A stretch of 64,000 nt of DNA from Termitomyces sp. T153 (Eukaryota; Basidiomycota; Agaricomycetes; Agaricales; Lyophyllaceae). A program made the translations under genes and the position numbers. Positions 21,779-33,846 of the stretch are shown piece by piece (the first letter of the stretch is position 1; each line of letters begins with the position of its first letter). Location: positions 558,001 through 622,000 of the forward strand of contig JACKQL020000031.1 in the NCBI GenBank assembly GCA_018296165.2. The letters run 5' to 3'. The notes under the pieces were generated by a model. The model was not told the DNA's origin, made no database searches, and was given only the letters and a program-made list of their open reading frames with translations.

Positions 21779-24205
21779 ATGCCTACATCTATTCCAACCT
21801 TCACCAAACTCAATTCCCACAACTATAACTCATGGGTTGGTGAAATGGAAGCTTATCTCCACTCCCAAAATGCCTGGATACCTGACTATCTCCATGCCTT
21901 CTTTGGCTCCTCAACTCTCTAAAAAACCTACATCAGAAAAAAAAGAATAAAGAGAATGGTAGAAAGAGGCTAATGTTGCATCCGGTCTGATTTATTTGAT
22001 GGTGGAGGATGATCAAAAAATCCATCTCAATGATTATAAAGATCAACCAGACAAAATGTGGGAGGCCTTGAAGCAGATCCACATGCAGCAATGCCCTGGC
22101 ACACGCTTTAATGCCTATGATGACTTGTTCTCTATTAGAAAAGGAGAGGAGGAGAATTTGCAGACTCTAATCAACAGAGTTGAGACTGCAATGAAGAAAA
22201 TCCAGAATTTGTGAAAAGACTTTGATATTGCCAAATTAGACAATGAACTAGTGTTTATGGCATTAATAAGGGTGCTTCCTGATGATTTCTCAGCATTTGT
22301 ATCCACTCTCCTTCTCAAAAATGACCTGGACAAGGCCAAAATCTATCAGGCCTTTGTTACAGAAGAAACACAATGTTATTGTCACTCTAATGAGTCTGCT
22401 GCTGCTATAATTGCTATGAGTGCTGCTTTAGCCAAAGTTACCTGTGATTTTTGCATTTTGTAAGGCCATACACAAGCTGATTGCTACAAATACAAAGCAG
22501 CTCAGCAGCAAGCAAAGCAGCAGACAAAATCTCACAACAAAACAGGCAAAAAGGGCCAGGAGCAAACTAATACAGCTTTCAATGATGACAAGTCCAAGAA
22601 AGATGATGCAGAATTTGCTGGAAATGCAAGTACTTGTTTACCAGATCACTCAGATCCCTCTCTTCCTATACAACCTGAAGCTGACTTTAATTGGATTATA
22701 GACTCAGGGAGCCACTTGCCACATGACTCCACATTGAAATTAGGTCCATAATTATGCTCCCTATTGCACTCCAGTCAGGTTAGCCAAAACAGCATTATTC
22801 ACTCAGCTGGGATTGAAACAGTTGTATTCTATCCAGTTGTAAATGGGAAGAAAATCTGGTCTTGAGAGTTCCACAGAGTCTTGCATGTTCCATTACTTCA
22901 AAATAATCTCTTGTCCTATATATATTTGACTAGAAACAAAGGCTACAACATTCACATTGACAAACAAGCTATGCATTTCTGGTTGAATGGAAAAGAGTTA
23001 TTCTGTGCTACAATCAACTTTGATAATTCTGCTAATTTGGATGGTTGCACTGCACCTATTATGGAGTCTGCTCATCTTATCAGTGCATTACCACCTGATC
23101 TGACACTTTGGCATTGCAGATTTGCTCATCAATGGGCTTCAAAAGACTTGAATTTGACTACTCTATCTATTTCTATGTCAGAGGAGAAGTCAAGATCATT
23201 ATGCCCATCTATATTACACTTGCTTCCAAATCTACTGCTGCACTTGACTCTGCAGTTGATGACCTCAAAAAGCACATCAAAAGGTGTGATTTGGCTTTCC
23301 ACTTCCTTCTAGAAGTTCAGATACACAGAGACTGCTTTAACCATTTTATTTTGACTCTTACAATGTCAATACAATTGTTGACATGTTGGAACACTATAAA
23401 ATGAGTGATTGCAATCCAGTATCTACCTACTCCAATGATACCTGGAATCAAACTCTCTAAAGCTATGACACCACAGAATAAAGCAGAAGAGGAGATGTGC
23501 AATGTGCCTTATTTAAATGCAATTGGTTGACTGCAGTATTTGGCTACTATAACAAGGCCAAATATTGCTTATGCAGTCTTATGCCTTGGGCACTTCCATT
23601 TCTCTTCAGGACCCAAGCATTGGGCTGTAGTCAAACATTTATTGCACTATTATAAAGGCATAATGGATTTATAGACTCCATTTTAATGCTGATACTGGCA
23701 TTCAACTCTTTACTAAATTTTGTAATGCCTCACATAGAGATTGTCCTGATTCTGCCTGCTCTACTAGTGGTTATCTGACTACAATTGATAGTGGAGCTAT
23801 TGGATGGAGTAGCAAGCTTCAATCAGTTGTTGCTTTATCCATAACTGAAGCAGAATACATTGCTCCTGTAAAAGCTAGCAAAGAAATCATCTGGATGCAG
23901 AATATTCTATAAGAAATGAGATACTCTTCTACTGCTCCATCTTCCATGCTGATTGACAATCAATCTGCAGTCAGTGTTACCAAGAATTTAGAACACCATG
24001 GATGAATGAAGCACTTTAACCTCAGCTTCTATTGGCTCAGAGATGCAGTTGATCAGCAGAAACTCATTCCTCATTATATTCCTGGAACAGAGAACAAGCA
24101 GCAGATCTGCTCACAAAACCACTGCCTTTACCTAAAGTGGAACTCTGCAGGCAAGAAATGGGCATTTACAAGCTTATTCAAGCTTAGAGATTGACTGAAT
24201 CAGGG
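21779..24205 (+). pseudogene. Internally deleted Copia polyprotein, right (plus) copy
   Basis: Starts at ATG 21779 (MPTSIPTFTKLNSHNYN) with gag containing several stops and frameshifts: LMVEDDQKIHLNDYKDQPDK, FNAYDDLFSIRKGEEENLQT. From 22270 it is the inverted twin of 18656-20597: zinc-knuckle relic, damaged protease, LTLWHCRFAH, a jump to MGFKRLEFDYS, the end of RT, and RNase H (WLRDAVDQQKLIPHYIPGTE). Unlike the left copy it keeps LTR, primer site, leader and gag start. Cannot encode integrase or an active RT. Confidence 0.87.
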
Positions 24206-24354
24206 GGGGAGTGTTAGAATTGCTTATTGCATTCTACTATAATGATTAGCATTCACTCCAAGTTCATTTATCACATGTGTAGTGTGCTTCCTTCATTTCT
24301 ATTTAATTTATCACATCAATGTGATTGTCTTTCTATTCAATTCAATCACATGTA
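22270..24354. repeat. Right arm of the large inverted repeat
   Basis: Mirror of 18513-20597. The spacer between arms is 20598-22269 (1672 bp) and contains the head-to-head LTRs, primer site, leader and 5' gag. Beyond 24354 the two LTRs remain homologous but clearly diverge, so near-identity ends inside the LTR, not at an element border. Confidence 0.9.
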
Positions 24355-24626
24355 TCTTCCATGCAATTGTCTTTCTATTTAATTCAATCACATGTGTCTA
24401 CCATGTGATTCCCTTTTTATTCATTTCAATTACATGGAGAATCCATGTGATCTCTTCTATTCAGTTATTTTATAGTATATATAGATAATATAGAAGCCTG
24501 AAGTCCTCACTCAGTTTCTGACTCTGGACTTCAGGTTAGGGTTCACACTTCAATACACTCAGTTTCTGACTCTGGACTTCAGCTTGAGTGATTATTCAGT
24601 CCCCTGTGCTTTGCCTGTCTTGGACA
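24212..24626 (+). repeat. 3' LTR of the right Copia copy
   Basis: Begins TGTTAGAATTGC after a purine-rich CAGGGGGGGAG tract (24201-24211) that serves as polypurine tract. It ends near CTGTCTTGGACA, slightly degenerate. Contains the CACATG repeats and both GACTCTGGACTTCAG units. Confidence 0.8.
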
Positions 24627-25095
24627 CAAACTACAAATTTGAAGTTTGTTGTTTTTCAGCAATGACTTATTAGGTCATCAACAAACTATTCCTAGTTGTC
24701 TTGTATGCCAAAATTATATGGCTCTGGAATTGCCCAATTGGAAAACAGCATATCATTGCTGGCCTTATATGGCCATAGCCTTTGTTTCTGAGTGGCAACT
24801 CTGACATAGTTGGAAGTTTCATGATTCAACCCACTCAAGGCAGAGCTTTCTTGCTCTGCCTATTAGGATGTTAAGGTTTTTTGTCAAAAGGTACACTAGT
24901 GCATCTTTTTCAAGCTCAGAATCAGATTAACAACTCATGTCTGAGTTACATGTCTGGTAGATGCATGCTTCAATGATTGTGTCATGTGCTGTAGCCAGGT
25001 TCTCTAGACTGTTTCATTTCTCTGAGAATCACATAGTCTGACCTTTCTCAAATCATAAATGACATGTACTTGCTGTTCAATTTAAATGGTACATT
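24627..25095. other. AT-rich DNA with short hairpins; no gene
   Basis: No coding frame or known repeat. Includes a perfect 8-bp stem with a 6-nt loop (GGCAGAGC/GCTCTGCC, 24839-24860) and a near-palindrome around 24632-24655. Their meaning is unknown. Confidence 0.35.
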
Positions 25096-25403
25096 TGTCA
25101 GGGTGATCTCTGGAAGCAGTGGCTCAAGTCACACAGTGAGCAGAGGGGTATCCAAAGTATATTAGCAAAGTAGATGACAATACAACAGTAACTAAACACC
25201 TAGCAGAGGGGAATCTAAAGAGACTGCTTGGTGTGATGCATTAGTAGGCAGCAGAGGCATGGAAACAGCTGTACAAAAGGCCAGAGCTACCCCTAACCCT
25301 AGGAAAGTGGTCAATGAGGTAATGCAGACAGTTTCAAGGGTCTGTGAAGATCTTCAGGAGTCTGGAACAAGCTGCAAAGGGTGAAAATAGAAGTACCCTG
25401 ACA
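25096..25403 (-). repeat. Gypsy LTR (3' LTR of element D)
   Basis: 308 bp with perfect 9-bp ends TGTCAGGGT...ACCCTGACA. Immediately inside (25404-25415) the minus strand carries a purine-rich AGAGGGAGTAA, as expected for the polypurine tract of a minus-strand element. Related to the segments at 11455 and 45361. Confidence 0.75.
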
Positions 25404-28384
25404 TTACTCCCTCTATGTGGTGTCTTGACATGTGGAGTAAAAAAGGTTTGGATTGCCTGGTCTACTGGTGAGATAGGATAGATTCCCCAGATGGTGTGCA
25501 GTGCATCTGGTAATAAGCCCTGGAGTGTGCATGTTCTCCTGTGGTTCTCAGGAGATGTCCTTGAGTCTGTAACCTTTCCACTTTACCTTGTATTGCAGCC
25601 ATTGCCAGAATAGATAACTATCCATCTTACTCTTTGTTGTTGTTGACCACCACTGGAGGTGGCAGAGGTGCTGGATGTCACCTTGGAATAGGATTCTTCA
25701 GGGCCAAAGTTTAGTTTGACCACATTGAACACCAGATAGAGCTGGCACATCCCTGCAGGGAGCTGGAGTTAGTAGGCTAGGGCCATACCTGCCATCCTAC
25801 AGTGAAAGGTCTCAATTGGCAGTGCAAAAGCTTTTTTGATGGTTAAGTGGTTGTAATATTGGAGGCATCCAGGTAGACTTGATTTTTGGGCTGGTATTTG
25901 AGTGCTGGAGTCCTTCCACAGTTGTAGTATTGCACCATGTCATCTTTTGCCTTTGCTAAAGCTGCTTGAGCTTCCTTCTGTGATCTCTTTATCCAGTCTA
26001 CAAACTTGTTCACTGCTTCATCACCTAAAGGCTGGGCCTGGAGTTTGAAACCCATGCATGAGTGATGTCTGGTGTCCAGAAAAAAGAGCAAGACCTGGGT
26101 GGCCACATGAACATGGTTGTTGTACTAGAACTTAGTGTCATAAAGGAGTTCATCCCAATTGTCCTGGCATTCATTGCAGAAGAGGTGGAGGTACTGCTCC
26201 AGCTCCTGGTTCAGCTGTCAGACTGCAGGTGGTAGGCAGTAGAGGTGTGGAGCTTCATGCCAAGTAGCTGGTGGTGAAGTCCACTATAAATTGTGGTCCC
26301 CAGTCAGATACATAGGCATTCGAGAGGCTATGGAGCTTCCAGACATTTCTCCAGTACTAGTTTGTGGTGCCCATGGCAGAGCAAGTGGTGTGAGTCAGAA
26401 TGAAGTGTGCTCATTTGCTGTATAGGTCCACTACTACTATGATAACATGATTGTCAGGGAGTTCTACAATAAAGTCCACCAAGTTGACACTCCATTACTC
26501 TGCAAGGACAAGTAGAGGATTTGTCCTGAGAGGAGGGGCTTGGTCCAGAGGCAAAGATTGCATGTACTAATGTCCCAATATATTGGGACATCTGAGGCCA
26601 CTAGTAGTTCCAGGGTACTAGCTCCAGCATTTTTTATTGGCTGAAGTGTCTAGCAATCTGGAAGTCATGGTGTTGCTCTACAATCCTCTGGCAGAGCTCC
26701 AGAACATTGAGCACATAAATGCAATTCTAGAAAGTTAAAATCTCATTCTAGAGGGCCCATTTGTCTGTGCAGACTAGCTTAAAGCCAGTAGTGCATCCAA
26801 ATTTTAGTGCCCAGGCTGCCTGAGTGGTGAGTTTCTCCTGTCCCAGTTGCCCTGCCAGATGTCTCAGAGAATGTTCACCTCCACTCCTTCAACAGCTAGA
26901 CCTTCCATGGCTCAGATTGCAAAACAATTCAGGCTGAAGGAGCATAATATTGCTATTGTCCTCTCCTTTGGTGCCATGGTCTGCTCTGTGGGACAGGGCA
27001 TCTGGTTTTCCCATGCTTTGGCCTGGCTTGTGGTGCAGCAAGAAGTCAAAGTTGGCTAGATAGACCATCAGACTTGTTGGTGGTTGAGCTTCTTAGCCAT
27101 CTACCAGTACTTGAGGTTCTTGTGATCTGTCCAGACCTTCCCACACACCTCCAGAGAATGCTGCCACTCCTTGAAAGACTGGATAATGGCCAACATCTTC
27201 CTGTTGTGGACCTTGTAGTCATGCTCTACTACATTTAGGCTCTTAAAATAAAAGGCCACTGGATGCTACTTCCCATCCTCTGGAGAGAGCACTGCCTCAG
27301 TGGCAAAGCCAGAGCTGTTAGTTTCTATCCAGAAGAGATAGTTATCATCTGGAGGTAACTATGTGCTTGAGAGCATTCAAGGCTGTCTGCTCCAGAGGCC
27401 CCCAACTCCACACAACACCTTTCCTAGTGAGGTTAAATAGTGGGCATGAACCTCCAGTAGAAGTTTGCAAAGCCTAGAAAGGCCTGCACCTCCTTCTTGT
27501 TCTTGAGCTCCAGTCACTCTACAGTAGGTGTGGCTCCATACAAGATGATCAGGCTGAGATACTCAATCCAGGTCTGCTCAAACTTGCACTTCTCTGGTTT
27601 GAGGTAGAGCTGGTGATGATAAAGGTGTTCCAAGACAAGGCATGTGATCTGGCAGTGCTCCTCCAGTGTTTTGGTGTAGATGAGAATGTCATTGAGATAA
27701 ATGCACACTACTGCATGGTCAGGCCATAGTGCTTCATGAACTCCAAATCCAGGACAGTCCCATCACTCTGTTGATTAGGAGGGCAGTGATTCTGCAAGTT
27801 TGCTAAGTGTCCATAGTCTTGATTTTCATATTGAGGTGTAGTGAGTTTGTGGAAGGGCTTAAGGCCACTACATACTGCTGAGGCATTCAGCACTCCCAGG
27901 TGGGGCAGTGCCAGCAGATCCTAGCTGTCATTCCTTAAAGACAGACATGAGAACCTGTTAGTACCTAGCAATGGAGGCATACACCTTATCTGTTGCTTGA
28001 CTAAAACTCCTCCAGCTCTGGGGTGATGCACAGGCACCAAAGTCAGCTCCAGTGCCAGTTCATCTAGTGACAGATGGCTGGCAGTGTTCTTTGCAGCCAA
28101 TAGTTGCAGGAGGAGTTTCTCCTGCTCTGCTGTAAAGAGTAGCATACCTCTAAACCCAACAGGCAGTGTCATGTAAAATGCCTGGATTTCTTACATCTAT
28201 AGCACAGCAGGGTGGTGCTGTATCCATGTCTATAGAAATGCCCAGTGGCAAGGAGTGTGGTGTGAGGAGCAGGGGCAGGTGCTGGAAGTGCAGGCATGGG
28301 GTATTGGAGGCTGGTGACCAGAGTGGCACTGCATGAGGTGCACATAGCAGAGCTATGAGTTGCCACTAATCCCAGGCTACCTTG
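25404..28384 (-). pseudogene. Ty3/Gypsy polyprotein (element D), truncated at its 5' end
   Basis: Minus-strand gag-pol in the usual order. Gag zinc knuckle near 28175-28195 (CYRCKKSRHFT), a protease/linker region (28172-27921), reverse transcriptase with the active-site motif as YLND instead of YLDD (27708-27514, ILIYTKTLEEH, LKPEKCKFEQTWIEYL), RNase H (about 27380-26900), integrase core (about 26560-26250, VDFIVELPDNH and AHFILTHTTCSA) and C-terminal integrase (26106-25843, AVNKFVDWIKRSQKEAQAALAKAKDDM and YLDAS). Many stops and the YLND change make it inactive. The 5' gag and 5' LTR are absent: it ends at the Copia A LTR at 28385. Confidence 0.82.
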
Positions 28385-28746
28385 TGTTGAAGACAGGCAA
28401 AGCACAGGGGACTGAATAGTCACTAAAGCTGAAGTCCAGAGTCAGAAACTGAGTGTATTGAAGTGTAACACACCAACCTGAAGTCCAGAGTCAGAAACTG
28501 AGTGGGGACTTCAGGCTTCTACATTATCTATATATACTGTAATGTAACTGAATAGAAGAGAATCCATGTGATTGAATTGAATAGAGAGACAATCACATGG
28601 AAGTGAATTGAATAGAAAGACAATCACATGGAAGGTACATGTGATTGAATTCAATAGAAATGAAAGGAAGCGGACTAAACATGTGTTAAATGAACTTGGA
28701 GTGAATGCTGATCATCCATAGTAGAATGCAATAAGCAATTCTAACA
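28385..28746 (-). repeat. 3' LTR of Copia A
   Basis: 362 bp; minus-sense start TGTTAGAATTGC, end CTGTCTTCAACA. Two GACTCTGGACTTCAG units and three CACATG-type tandem units. Confidence 0.9.
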
Positions 28747-28754
28747 CTCCCCCC

Positions 28755-31700
28755 TGATCCAGTCAATCTCCAAGCTTGAATAAGCTAGTAAATCCCCATT
28801 CCCTGTCTGCAGAATTCCACTTTGAGTAGAGGAAGTGGTTTTGTGAGTAGATCTGCCACTTGTTCTGTTCCAGGAATATGATGAGGAATCAATTTCTGCT
28901 GATCAACTGCATCTCTGAGCCAATAGAAGCTGAGGTCAAGGTGTTTCATTCGTCCATGGTGTTCTGATTCTTGGTAACACTGACTGCAGATTGATTGTCA
29001 ATCAGCATGGAAGATGGAGCAGTAGAAGAGTATCCCATTTCATGTAGAATATTCCGCATCCAGATGATTTCTTTGCCAGCTTCTACAGCAGCAATGTATT
29101 CTGCTTCAGTTGTGGATAAGGCAACAACTGATTGAAGCTTGCTACTCCATCCAATAGCTCCACCACCAATTGTAGTTAGATAACCACCAGTAGAGCGGCC
29201 GGAATCAGGACAATCTCCATGTGAGGCATCACAGAATGTAGTAAAGGGTTGAATGCCAGTGTCAGCATTAAAATGGAGTCTATAATCCATTGTGCCTTTG
29301 CAATAGCATAATAAATGCTTGACTGCAGCCCAATGCTTGGGTCCTGGACAGGAATTGAAGCGTCCAAGGCATGAGACTGCATAAGCAATATCTGGCCTTG
29401 TTATAGTAGCCAAATACTGCAGTTAACCAATTGCATTTAAATAAGGCACATTGCACATCTCCTCTTCTGCTTTATTCTGTGGTGTCATAGCTTTAGAGAG
29501 TTTGATTCCAGGTGTCATTGGAGTAGATACTGGATTGCAATCACTCATTTTATAGTGCTCCAACATGTCAACAATGTATTGACGTTGTGAGAGAGAAATA
29601 GAGCGTTTAGAGCGGTTTCTGTGTATCTGAACACCTAGAAGGAAGTAGGAAGGGCCCAAGTCACAGATTTTGAAGTGCTTTTTGAGGTCATCAACAGCAG
29701 AGTCAACAGCAGTAGATTCTGAAGCAAGTGTAATGTCATCAATATAGATGGGCACAATGATCTTGACTTCTCCTCTGATATAGAGATAGAGATAGATAGA
29801 GCAGTCAGATTCAAGTCTTTTGAAGCCCATTGATGATAATGCTCCATGTAGCTTCTTGTTCCACTGCCTGCCTGCTTGTTTTAGACCATAAAGTGACTTC
29901 TTGAGCCTGAGTACCTTCTTTCCATTCTGAAACCCCTCTGGTTGAAGCATATAGATATCTTCTTCCAGATCTCCATTGGGGAAAGCAGAAGTGACATCCA
30001 CAGAGTGCAATTCCATGTCCTCTATGCCAGCAATAGCAAGGATGAGGCGCAAAGATGCAGGTCAAAATGTTGGTGCAAAAACTTTGTTATAATCAATGCC
30101 AGGACATTGTGCATAACCCTTTGCAACAAGTCTAGCTTTAAAGCGCTCAATTGAGCCATCTGCATTGCGCTTGATGCGAAACACCCATCCACAGCCAATT
30201 GCTTTCTTGCCTTCAGGCAAGTCACACTCCTCCCAAGTCCCATTAGCTACCAATGGGATATACTCATCAACTGCAGCTTGATACCACTTCTCAGCATCCA
30301 CAGACTTCATAGCTTGCTTGAATGTCCTAGGATCTGAAGAAGTAGCCATTCCAGCAAATTGAACATCCTCAAAACCAGGGTCAAGTGGTTCTGGATCAGG
30401 TTCAAGATCAGACCCCAGATCCAATTCAGCTTGGACTTGCTCTTCTTCCTCATCAAATCAGAACTGTCCTGGACTGGTTCCTGATGTTGTACTACCCACC
30501 AATCTCTTGGAGGCTGTACATTGCATTTAGAGCATCTCAGAGCAAGGGGAGGTGATGGAGGAGCAGGAATTTGAGCTGGTGGTTGATCTGGTAGCTGAGC
30601 TGAATGGTGTCTAGCTTGATTTGGGCAAGGTCTAGGAGGTGCTGGAGCAGCTGGTGGTGGTGTTATAGGGCATGCAGGTATAGGAAGCTTAGGATGTGCA
30701 GGAGGTATAGCTGGCACTTGGAGAACAAAATGGTTCTTCCTCTTCATTTTCAAGAGCAGGTAACTCAAACACTGCACTTTGATTGGGGGATGCACTTTCA
30801 GGTAGGACTGATAGATCCACAGGTAGTAAAGGAGGTGTAGGAGGTATTACTGGCCTAGTTAAGCGCAAACCAGGCAATAAGCGTTCATCAAACTCTGCTC
30901 TTTCAGAAATTACAGTCTTCTTGGTTTCAGGATTGTAAAATAACCATCCTTTATAACCAGGAGGATATCCAATGAAGATGCATTTTTCCATGTGAGACTG
31001 TAAAGAGTTGTGTTTATCCCTTTGTATATGACATATATATGCTCTACATCCCCAGACTCTGAGATAAGAGACATTTGGTTTATGCTTGTACCATCCCTCA
31101 TAAGGAGTAATTGACTGAGATGCAGTTGGAAGTCGATTCAGAATGTGAATCTGAGCATGAAGGCAATGTGCCCAGAATGAGGCTGGTAGACCTGATTCAT
31201 TGAGCATTGCAGTGATGTCCTCAGAGAGCATTCTATTTGCTCTCTCAGCAACACCATTCTGCTGAGGTCTGTTGCGAGTTGTGTGCCTCCTTCTGATTCC
31301 ACAAGCATCAGTGTATGCAATAAACTCCTTTGACATGTACTCTCCACCTTTATCATCTTGTATAGCCTTGATTTTTGCATCTAGAGCATTCTCTGCATAA
31401 GCTTTGAATGTCTTAAAGGCATTGAATGCTTCACTTTTCTTCTTCAGAGCCATAGCAGCTTTAAAGCTTGTGCAATCATCAATGAATGTGATCCAATAAC
31501 GATAGCCCTGCATTGCAGTGACTGGAAGAGGGCCATGTACATCACTGTGGATCAATTCTAATGGTTTAGATGCACGACTACTGGAAGAAGGAAAAGGATT
31601 AGAGTGCATTTTGCCAGCCAAACAAGGTTCACAGATGGGATCAGGCTTTGCAGCAGAATTCAAGTCCAAAGCAACTACCAACTTGTTATTGATCATCTTT

Positions 31701-33070
31701 TTGACATCAGCATAGCTATGATGAGCAAATCTGCAATGCCAAAGTGTCAGATCAAGTGGTAATGTGCTGGTAAGATGAGCAGACTCCAAAATAGGTGCAG
31801 TACAACTATCCAAATAAGCAGAATTATTGGAGTTGATTGTAGCACAGAATAACTCTTTTCCATTCAACCAGAAATGCATGGCTTGTTTGTCAATATGAAT
31901 GTTGTAGCCTTTGTTTCTAGTCAAATAATATATAAAGGACAAGAGATTATTTTGAAGCAATGGAACATGCAAGACTCTGTGGAGCTCTAAAGACTGGATT
32001 TTCTTCCCATTGACAACTGGATAGAATACAACTGTTCCAATCCCAGCTGAGTAAACAATGCTGTTATCAGCTAACCTGACTGGAGTGTGATAGGGAGCAT
32101 AATTATGGACCCAATTTCGATGTGGGGTCATGTGGCAAGTGGCTCCTGAGTCTACAATCCAATTGAAGTCAGCTTCAGGTTGTATGGGAAGAGAGGGATC
32201 TGAATGATCTGGTAAACAAGTACTTGCATTTCCAGCAAATTCTGCATCATCTTTCTTGGACTTGTCATCATTGAAAGCTGCATTAGCTTGCTCCTGGCCC
32301 TTTCTGCCTCTTTTGTTGCGAAATTTCTGCTGCTTTGCTTGCTGCTGAGCTGCTTTGTATTTGTAGCAATTAGCTTGTATATGGCCTTGCAAGATGCAAA
32401 AGTCACAGGTAACTTTGGCTAATGCAGTACTCATAGCAATTATAGCAGCAGCAGACTTATCAGAGCGACAATGACATTGTGTTTCTGTAACAAAGGCCTG
32501 ATGGATTTTGGCCTTGTCCAGGTCATCTTTGAGAAGGAGAGTGGATACAAATGCTGAGAAATCATCAGGAAGCTCCCTTATCAATGCCATAGATGCTAGT
32601 TCATTGTCTAATTTGGCAATATCAAAGTCTTTTGGGTGCAAATCCTGGATTTTCTTCATTGCAGTCTCAACTCTGTTGATTAGAGTCTGCAAATTCTCCT
32701 CCTCTCCTTTTCTAATAGAGAACAAGTCATCATAGGCATTGAAGTGTGTGCCAGGGTGTTGCTGCATGTGTATCTGCTTCAAAGCTTCCCACATCTTGTC
32801 TGGTTGGTCTTTATAATCATTGAGATGGATTCTTTGATCATCCTCCACCATCAAATAAATCAGACCAGATGCAACATTAGCCTCTTTCTGCCATTCTCTG
32901 TATTTTCTTTTTTCCTCTGATGTAGGGTTTTCAGAGAGTTGAGGAGCCAAAGAAGGCATGGAGATAGGCATCCAGGCATTTTGGGAGCGAAGATAAGCTT
33001 CCATTTCACCAACCCATGAGTTATAGTTGTGGGAATTGAGTTTGGTGAAGGTTGGAATAGATGTAAGCAT
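28755..33070 (-). pseudogene. Copia A gag-pol, all domains present but broken
   Basis: Starts at ATG 33070 (MLTSIPTFTKLNSHNY). Gag, then CCHC knuckle CDFCILQGHIQANC (near 32400), aspartic protease VDSGATCHMT (near 32150), pre-integrase HCRFAHHS...CEPCLAGK, and integrase with its three acidic residues (IHSDVHG, AIQDDKGGEY, QQNGVAERANR) in a frame open to about 30689. Two frameshifts lie in the proline-rich linker (about 30750 and 30430). RT has VDVTSAFPNGDLEEDIYM, LYGLKQAGRQWNK and the catalytic PIYIDDITLAS. A TGA near 30059 and a TAA near 29423 interrupt it. RNase H (CDASHGD, STTEAEYIAA, LIDNQSAVSV) breaks by a one-base loss near 28960. Close to intact but not translatable as one protein. The TGA is consistent with CpG decay of CGA. 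Confidence 0.9.
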
Positions 33071-33490
33071 GGTTGGAAGAGGTGATTTGGAGTGTAGATT
33101 GAATAATAAAGTGTGGAGTTGCAGAATGTAGCAAAAAATGTGTTTGAAAGTGCTTTGAAAGCAATAATAGAGTGCTAAGGTCTGGTGTGCGAGAAGGAAT
33201 ACAGCCACAATCCAGTCAAACTGGCAGGGTTCCTGTAAGGTCCTCAGGAGTGGTGTAGCAGGAAGGTGAGGTATAGTAAAGCTAACTAACTAACTGCAGA
33301 CTCTGCAATTGTAACACCTAGTTAGGCGTGTCAGGCTTCACTGGTGAGATAAAGCAGCCCCACTTAAGAGTCACTACCCAATAGTTCAGAGTCTATGTAT
33401 CTAAAGGAGCTGCAACCACTATAAGGACTATAGCACAGACACAAAGCAAATCAAAATGACAAAAACTTCGGACTAAAGCTTTAGAGGCCG

Positions 33491-33502
33491 GGGCCCATAA
33501 CC
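33491..33502 (-). promoter_or_regulatory. Primer binding site of Copia A (half-tRNA initiator Met type)
   Basis: Minus-strand GGTTATGGGCCC directly follows the LTR end. The plus strand here reads GGGCCCATAACC, the anticodon-stem/loop sequence of eukaryotic initiator tRNA-Met. Drosophila copia is known to prime from a 5' half of this tRNA with the same kind of site. Confidence 0.8.
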
Positions 33503-33846
33503 TGTAGAAGACAGGCAAAGCACAGGGGACTGAATAGTCACTAAAGCTGAAGTCCAGAATCAGAAACTGAGTGGGGACTTCAGGCTTCTACATTATCTAT
33601 ATATACTGTAATGTAATTGAATAGAAGAGAATCCATGTGATTGAATTGAATAGAAAGACAATCACATGAAAGTGAATTGAATAGAAAGACAATCACATGG
33701 AAGTGAATTCAATGGAAAGATAATCACATGGAAGGTACATGTGATTGAATTCAATAGAAATGAAAGGAAGCGGACTAAACATGTGTTAAATGAACTTGGA
33801 GTGAATGCTGATCATCCATAGTAGAATGCAATAAGCAATTCTAACA
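33503..33846 (-). repeat. 5' LTR of Copia A
   Basis: 344 bp, ends TGTTAGAATTGC... / ...CTGTCTTCTACA in minus sense. Lacks one ~49-bp GACTCTGGACTTCAG-containing unit found in the 3' LTR and carries four CACATG-type units. Confidence 0.9.

Larger units (their letters stand above)
28385..33846 (-). mobile_element. Copia element A, near full length (5.46 kb)
   Basis: Two LTRs of one family (28385-28746 and 33503-33846), primer site, gag-pol and a purine tract (minus-strand CAGGGGGGAG just inside 28747). The LTRs look about 98% alike in aligned parts, apart from one ~49-bp unit absent from the 5' LTR and one ~30-bp unit extra in it, so the element is fairly young. Flanks CCTTG (28380-28384) and TGAGG (33847-33851) do not match, and the neighbours belong to different Gypsy families, so no target duplication is visible. 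Confidence 0.87.
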
